This document shows, one piece after another, positions 25,601 to 34,600 of a stretch of 64,000 bases of DNA (positions within the stretch are counted from its first letter, which is position 1; every line of letters starts with the position of its first letter). The notes beneath the pieces were generated by a model. That model was not told the DNA's origin. It ran no database searches and saw only the letters and a list, made by a program, of their open reading frames with translations. Location: positions 827,752,897 to 827,816,896 of the forward strand of contig NC_081411.1 in assembly GCF_030272615.1 (NCBI RefSeq), given 5' to 3'. The DNA is from Cryptomeria japonica (Eukaryota; Streptophyta; Pinopsida; Cupressales; Cupressaceae). A program made the translations under genes and the position numbers.

Positions 25601-28600
25601 TTGGACTACAATCCAGAATGAAGATTGAACTGCTAGAGTAGCATCTCCTATGCCTGAGTACAGTTCCGGTTAAGCTCAATACCGGAGGTCTTAAACCTCT
25701 TACACAAACCCAATTCGATCACCTATGATCGACCAAATCTTCTGCATATGATTACAAGATTATTCGCACACAGATAATTGCATAACCATCCATCCCATGC
25801 CATGATATACAAAGAGATCTTACATCATATTTATACCAACCCGGGACCTAAACAATTAGGTCGCCCACCTAAAAGATAATACAATAAATCCATTACATAA
25901 ACCTGCAAACCAATGATAATCCAAGTCGGCCTAAGACCGAAACAACACTAACCAAACAATAAACCCAACCAGTAACGCATCGGGAGTATCCACCAACACG
26001 TTACATATATTGGTCCATAACCTAGCAGAATAAGATCAGACCTAAAATAGGTTGCCATAAGCCAAATGCAAAACCATCGATCAATTGGAACACGTTAACC
26101 ATCAACATCCTGAAAGCCTTCTAGAAGCCGCGGCCCGCACCAACACCACTTATTGAATCCATCAAAAGATCTTCAACGAAGCTCTGTCGGTAGAACCTTT
26201 ATCGGCAACCAAAAGGCTTACTAGAACATATGATAGCTTTCGGATCACCAAATCCCGAATCAACTGAATGTGACACGCATCTGAACGACATGAATAAGTG
26301 AACCAAACCAATTCCACCAATCTGGACATAGCGGAGAATACCGGAGATGATCTCTAGATCAACATCACAATCCAAGCACTCTATTGGAACTTGGTAGACA
26401 GCCAAACAAGCTAGTGTTGACATCAATGACAAACATCAATGCAACAAATAATCAGTTCATCCAAATTGCCAACAGAGGACCCTTCTATAATAATTTCCAA
26501 AACTACCTTGGACCTCAAATCTCAATGTGGGATTTTTAATAAATTTTTCCCTCCAAAAGGGTTTGCCCAGCTTGGGAGGAAAAAATATTTTTAATAAAAT
26601 CTCGTTTATTTTACTTCCTCCTAATAAAGTCCTTTTATGACTATTATTATTTTTTTAACTTAAGTCACTTAAATTTTTCATAATTTCATTTTATAACATA
26701 AAGTGACTTTTCTCTAAATATTAATATTAAATCCGATAAAATAATATTTGGCCTTGTTATTTCTCCACCAATGAAAATTAATGACAAGTCTAGCTTATCA
26801 CCCCTTATGTCTCCAAATTAGCCTATCAGGATGATGCGAAATAGGCTAATCAACTCACGTGTGATTACTGAGAAGGGGACATTACAGTCCTCCCTTCCTG
26901 AGATTGCTTGCCCTCAAGCAATTGCAATGCTAAATGTTGCAAAATATCTTCACCTTCCCAAGTGGCATCCTCTAATGGCATATCTCTCCAACATACGAAA
27001 TACTTCTTGATCACACGACTCTTTAATCTCCTCTCTCTCACCTCCAAAATCTCTGCAAGAGCCAACACCAATTTTCCCTCCTCATCCAAAGGTGGTAAAT
27101 CAGGAGAAGGAACAACATGCTGCCCAATTGCCTTTTTGAGGCAAGATACATGAAAAACGTTGTGAATCTTGCTGTCTGGTGGCAACTCAAGCTCATATTC
27201 TACCTCTCGAATCCTCCTTAGATTCTTGTATGGATCATAGAACCTTGGCTTAAGCTTTTTTGCACAACTCTTTAATGTGCTCTTTCTATATGGCTGAAGA
27301 TGCAAGAAAACCATATCATCAACCTCAAAAGATCTCTCTATCCCATGTCGGTCTGAATATAACTTCTACTGATTTTGAGCTTGTTGAATATTATCCTCGA
27401 GGGCTCTAAGGTTATCCTGATTATCTTGGAACCAATCTCTAGCTCAAGGTGCTCTACTGTCATCAAAGGCCAAGTCTAGGAAAGACAAAGCATCATAACC
27501 ATACAAGGATCGAAATGGTGAGATACCAATAGACATATGATGGGTGGTATTATATCAATGCTCTCCTAAATACAACCACTTGATCCAAGCCTTCTGCTGC
27601 CTCATAACATAATTATGAAGATAGCCCTCCACCCACTTATTCACAATCTCAGTCTGTCCATTTGTCTAAGGGTGGTAACTAGTGCTTAGGGTCAACTTTG
27701 TACCAGCTAATCTGAATAGCTCTTGCCAAAATCTATTGAGAAATCTGCTATCCCGACTGCTGACAACAACCTTAGGGAGTCCATGTAGTCTAAACACCTC
27801 TCGAAAGAATAACTCTGCTACCTGAGATGCTGTATAATCGGTTGCAATGGCAAAGAAGTGTGCAAATTTTGTCAAACGATCAACCACTACAAATATGCAA
27901 TCCTTACCCTAGACTCTAGGAAGACTTGTAATAAAATTCATAGAAACACTCTCCCTCTTCTGCTCTGGAATTGGTAAAGGTTGCAATAAACTTGCCGGGA
28001 AAGTATGCTCAAACTTGTTTTGCTGACAAGTCAAACACTCACGCACATGTTGAAGGACATCATCTTGGAGACCCCTCCATGAAAATCTGTCTCTAATCTT
28101 CCGGTAGCTCTTAAAACACTCCGAATGTCCTGTAAGTGGTGTGTCATGAACGACTCTCATAATCTTATCCTTTAGCTTAACTCAAGCACCAAATATATCC
28201 TGTCCTTGTAGTAGATAACATCATCAATCACCTTGTATCTATCATCTTGAATTTTGCCATCTATGAGCTCACATGCAAAGAGATTCTTGGAATAGTCAAC
28301 TAAAAGTTGAGATTTCCAATCAATTGAAATCTCGAACATAGAGCAAATTGTAGAAATAGTAGGTCTTCTCGAAAGTGCATCAACCAAAAGTTGAGATTTT
28401 CAATCAATTGAAATCCTGAACATAGAGCAAAGTGTAGAAATAGTAGGTCTTCTCAAAAGTGCATCAACCACAATATTCTTCTTACCTTCGACATACTTAA
28501 TGTTAAAGTCATATGCTTGAATTTTGCTGACCCACTTTTGTTGACATTCATTCAACTCCTCCTGCTCTAGGAAATACTTTAAACTGTTGTGGTACGTTCT

Positions 28601-31600
28601 CACCACAAATTTTCCACCTACCAAATTCTATCTAAACTTTGCCAACGCATGCATGATGGCAAGCATATCCTTATCATAGGTGGAATATAACCGCTCATTA
28701 TCTCTCAACTTCCTGCTCTCATAGGCAATAGGATGTCTATTCTGCATGAGAACCGCACCAATCCCCTCACCTGATGCATCACACTAGTGTACAAACGATT
28801 GAGAGAAATCGGGAAGAGCCAGTACAACACAAGTACTCATAACCTCCTTAAGCCTATCAAATGTGCCTTGCGCATCATCTGACCACCTGAATGCACCCTT
28901 TCGTGTAAGGTCTGTAAGTGGAGTTGTAAGCTATGAGAATACCTTGACAAACCTCCTGTAGTAGCAACAAAGTCCAAGGAATCCTCTCAAATTCGAAACA
29001 TTCCTAGGTGGTGGCCAATCAATAATAGCTTGTATCTTCTCCTAGTGCACCTTAACTCCATTGGCTCCTATCTCATGCCCCAAATATAGAATCTTTGTTA
29101 GCCCAAACTCACACTTGGATGCCTTAGTGAACAACAACTGTGCCTCCATGATGCCCAAGACCTCATCAAGATGTTGAAGGTGCCCCTCTCATGTCCTGCT
29201 ATATATCAAAATATCATCGAAGAACACCAATACAAATTTCTGCAACTACTTATTGAAAATATGATTCATACATGATTGAAATGTAGCAGGTGCGTTAGTG
29301 AAACCAAAAGGCATCACTAAAAACTCATAGTATCCATAGTGGTATTTGGATGTAGTCTTGTGTATATCTTCATGGACACAAATTTGATGGTATCTTGATC
29401 GAAGGTCAATCTTCGAGAAGTAGACCGCTCCATGTAACTCATCAAGCAACTCATCAATTCAGGGAATAGGATACTTGTTTTTGATGGTCTTTTTTTCAAG
29501 GCACGATAATCAATACACATCCGCATTGTATAGTCCTTTTTTCTTCACCAAGACCACCAAAGAAGCAAATGGACTAGAACTCGGTCGAATATGATCCATG
29601 GCTAATAACTCCTTAATCGTCTTTTCTATCTCCTCCTTGAAATGCCTCGGATGATGATAAGGTGTAGTAATGATGGGCTTGGTGCCCTCCTCCAACTCTA
29701 TAACATGCTCAAAGCCATATTTTGGTGGTCTACTTGGAGGAATCTCTCCAAACACTCTGCTATACTTATCCAGCACTGCCTGAATGTCTACATGGTATGG
29801 CTGATCTCCACCTGTAGAAGACTTGGTAGAGACAAAACACTGGGCTGCACATGCTACATCATCATGTCTAAGTAAAGCCTCCATCCTGTGTGCTGAAACT
29901 ATCTTGGGCACACCATTTGATAAGGCTCTCAACACAATCTTCTTCCCATCGGCCATGAACTCCATCTCCATCTTATGGAGATCCATAAGATACCTACCAA
30001 GAGACTGCAACCACTGCATACCCAAAACCACATCAAGCTCCCCAAGGCTTATCACATAGAAATCATTAGTCAAAGTATAATCACCCATCTCCATGCTGAG
30101 CTGAGGAACTCTCCTAATGCAACTCATGGTAGATCCATTTGTAACTCTCACACTAAATCCTGAGAATTCCTTTACCTGCAAGCCACGCTTCTCAATCAAT
30201 TTCTCATCAATGAAGTTGTTAGTAGCACCCGTATCAACCAAACATATAGCTCACTGCCCCTTGAGTACACCTTTTAATTGGAAAGGAAGGTACTTAGGAA
30301 CTCCTGATAGTGTAGCGATAGCAACATTAGGCTGATCAGCTGCCTTATCCTCATCTATTTTCAATTGTGGCTGCTCTTGAGGCTCACTATCACTGCTATC
30401 CTCTGATTTGCTGTCATCAACCCGCTCATCTTCACATCAGAAGTGACCTCTATGTAGTGTATTTTACCGTTTCCAAGGCATCTATGTTCAGGTGTCCAAG
30501 GCTCTTTGCATGTGAAACATAATTTCTTCCTCCTCAGCTCATTCCTTGTCTCAAAATCCATCTTGGGAGGCATGTACTTGGACTGATTATAAGATTTCTG
30601 ATTTGGTTTTGAGCCTTTGAAATTTCTTTTAGGTGGCTGATATGAAGAAGATGAGGTGTCAATGTCCAAAGCTAATTTGATAGCATCATGAAGTGAACTA
30701 GGCCTGAGCAACTTGACAAGTCCCTTGACACTCAAACCTTCAATGAATAGCATTGCCACTCTCTTGTCAGTCATATCCGGAACCATAACAGCCAACCTTT
30801 GAAATTCATTGATGTAGGAATCGAAGGATCCACCTTGCCTCAATTGTTCCAGCTCTCTATAGTTTACCTCCACATCCTTATGGTCAAATCGTGCAATCAA
30901 CTTGGTGCTAAACTCCTCATTAGAATGTATCAGTCCATGACTTTGTGTGACTAAACCATGGTGCCACCAATCATAAGCTATACCCTCTAAATGCATGGTT
31001 GCAAATTTGATTGCATCAACTTCCTTCATTGGTTTGAGAGACAAAAAGGTGTGTAATTTGTGAATCCATGCCCTTACACTTGTTTCCCCACTACCATCAA
31101 ATGTGTGAAGAGTTAATTTGTTGGTAGCTTGCTTGAAGTCTTTGCTTTGTTGCCTTGGCCTCCTTTCTTGTCTTGTTTTCTGACTTTCTCTTTGCTATCC
31201 CAAATATTGATTGAAGGTCAAATCTGCCCGAACATGTTGTCGTAGGGTACTCCACTCATCATTCATAGTCATCACATTTTATCTTGAAATGCTATGTCTC
31301 CATCAACATTATCTTCGTCTTCTTCTTCATTTCCAGCTAAGAAATTTGGCATCATAGGTCTATCTGTAGTGCATGTAGGAGCCCTCTCTCCATGTGGGGA
31401 ACCAACCATATTGTCATCATCTGCTTGACTATGTTGTAGTGATTACTGTAGCGATTACTGTAGCGATTACTGTAGCGATCACTGTAGCAAATTACTGGTT
31501 ACAGCAGAAATATATTTCTTGATGCTCAAGTAACTTTCCAAAACTGATCAATGAAGCATAATGTGAATTCTGAAAGTGAATCCACCCACTAGGCTGATAA

Positions 31601-34600
31601 TTTATTTCTTCTCTTCAAACCCTAGCTGATTGAAGCTCAAATTGATTCCAAAACTTGCAAATAAGCCCAATGATGAATCCTGGATGAATCCATTTCTCTA
31701 CGTGGAGCTGGGTTTCCGTCCAATCCACTAATTCCCAAGGGTTTCTATCCTCAGAAATGGCTGTCCCTTTCAAGATCAGCAACTATGAAGAAATATCAAA
31801 TAGCACAAAATCACACATAATTCCCATTGGAAGAGGTAGAGGATGCTTTTATAATAATTTCCAAAACTGCCCCGGACCTCAAATCTCAATGTGGGATTTT
31901 TAATGAATTTTTCCCTCTCCAAAAGGGTCCGCCCAACCTAGGAGGAAAAAATAATTTTAATAAAATCTCTTTTATTTTACTTCCTATTTATGTCACTTTA
32001 ATTTTTAATAATTTCATTTAATAACATAAAGTGACTTTCCCCTCCAAATATTAATATTAAACCCATTAAAATAATATTTCGCCTTGTTATTTCTACACCA
32101 ATGAAAATTAATGACAAGCCTATCTTATCACCCTTTATGTCTCCAAATTAGCCTATTGGGATGACGTGAAATATGCTAATCAACTCACGTGTGATTACTA
32201 AGGAGAAGGGGACATTACAGGAACAAGCTCAATTGATTGAATAATCTTATTATTCCCTGTGGAGTTCTAATGGAAGACCCTGTTGCCTCTATGTTTGGAC
32301 ATCACTGATTTGAACATTCGATTCTTTATCAATGTATGCTATGCATGCCACACATGGCAAGTTCATTGATAAGGCACACGTGTCACTAGTTTTCACTAGT
32401 ACTTCAAACTACTTGAACTGAACTACAAAGAAGGCTATAGCGGATTAGCTTGGGATGAATGTGAGAGAGAATTGATTGATGAATGCTTTGTAAAGCATGG
32501 TTAGTTTTTATGGACCATTGTTTTCTGTTGAACCTTGGATCCCAATAAGATTGGACAGGCGTGCAAGAGCCATGAAAGCTTATTGAAGTCTGGAGTGTTT
32601 AGGCCCTTTGCAGTTTCACATAAAAGATTGGTGGAACCTTTCAAACATTCACATATCCATTGTTAAATAGAAACGACTTGTTACGTTTTATTGTTAAACA
32701 AACTTGATATGATATTTCTAAGAGAAATGTAATCCATATGGCATAATTGTGAATTAAATATATCTGATAACTGATTACTGAGAGTTCTTACAAGATAGTA
32801 GTGGAATCAACTCTGCCCATTAGAGGTGCTCTTAGGGATGGCAACACCATAAGGATCCTTGAGTTAGGATTACTCCATGTTAGTGCATGACTATATTTCA
32901 AATACGAGTAGAGAGAAGCATAATGGCCATTGAAGGGGAACACACACCTATTTGTGCTAAAGCGCTGAAATGTTAAACCTAGATTTCTTGACTTCTTGAG
33001 TCATTTGTAACCCTTGCTTCCCTGTTTTATAGAACACTTAACCCATTTGCTGGGGATGTGCCTCCTTTATTATTATTCACCTTTAGAACTATAACAAATG
33101 GCTTGCCACAGCAAATTGCCATAAATAACTATTCATTACTGATACCCATTAGAACGTAAAAAACCAACTAATGATAGAATAATGTTGTGTTGGTTATATA
33201 CAACATGGTCTTCCACCTTGAAATGTGTCTTCCTCGAAATGCATCTTCCTCAAAGAATAAGATAAAATTCATTTGTATATTTTCTTTTCAGTTTGTTGTT
33301 GAACATGGTATCATGTATGCCCTCCCAAAAAATGTAGATGCTTATGGTATTTGATATCATCGCTCCATTTTGTCTCTATCATGCCATTGGGCTCTTTGGT
33401 TATATCTTAGATAATATCCATTTTGAGGATGAGGTGTTTGATATTTTTTGACCTTTGACATGTTAGGAGATTGTTCCGGCCCTCAGGAATCTACTTAATT
33501 GATGGTTGTGATGAGGCCTTTTGCAGGTTGCCATAGAAGCGTGGATGACAATATAGTTCATTTCTTGTAGATTTTATGTCATTCTTCTTGACTTTCGTGT
33601 CTTCAATTTGCTCCTGTTAAGTGCCTCCTTAGATCCTTAAATGGAGAAATGGGGCACTATTTTCTTGCATGCCATACTTCTCCTTGGCTATGCAAAACTG
33701 CTTAATATGAATAACTCCATTTATGTAGAAGCAAAGATTGAGCTTTGATACCATGTACAAGTTGATGATACAACCACAAGAGCTAAGAATCTTTAGCAAG
33801 TAAAACACCTATCATGCAAAAGAGATCAAGCAAAGATAATATGCTCCATAACAACTTGAGAATTCTATATTATTGCACATAAGAATATTGGAGATATGAT
33901 TACAATGAATGAATGAATCCTTATAAAAGGATGAATGAAATCCTAAGTGCAAAACCCTAATGCTAGATTAAATTCGCATGTGCCAAGTGTCACAATCATA
34001 AGAATGAGACAACTTAAGCTATTATTAGCATAATTAAATAAAAGAAAAAAGCACCTAAGTTTAGCTAAAGTGAAAAAGTAATTAAAGGACCTAATTAATA
34101 AATAATTAGATATAGTGTCCTAGTTACTACAACAATTTATTCTAGATGACCAAAAGAGAAAAGGGTTTAGTAATGTGCGCTCCAATATGACTCTTGGATC
34201 TAGAGCTTATCTTAAAATACAGTACTTGTACTGATTTTAGTGACTTCTATTTCACGCTTATCTTGTAATGCAGTACTTGTACTCAGAAGCAAAAATTGCA
34301 ATTAATTGGAAAAATCAGAGATCCGCGATTTTTTTTGCGCAGTCTTTGACCCACGATTTTTAATGATTTTTGCATGTAAACACATTGAAGTTGGGGGAGA
34401 ATCAGAGAGAATTTTGGGAAAAAATTGCCTGCGAAATCCTCACACTTTAATATCTGTAATTTACCTTTTTTTAAGCTTGCGATGGCCTATTTGCTAAAGG
34501 CCTAAAACTACTTGTATGTCTTCTTAAAATGCTCAAAACCCTAAACCCTAAACTGCATATGTATCTCTTAAAGCTGCAGGTCTTTACTAGTTATAATTGC

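Larger units (their letters stand above)
24874..32219 (-). mobile_element. Ty3/gypsy chromovirus in the SCAR intron
   Basis: Minus-strand element with LTRs at 31432-32219 (5') and about 24874-26886 (3', enlarged by a nested solo LTR). Both start TGTAATGTCCCC on the minus strand. Between them lie gag, protease, RT, RNase H, integrase and a C-terminal chromodomain, in gypsy order. A purine tract (CAGGAAGGGAGGAC) precedes the 3' LTR. Stops in every domain show it is dead. The exact left end is blurred by a CTACAGTAATCG repeat and no clear target duplication was found. Confidence 0.88.
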
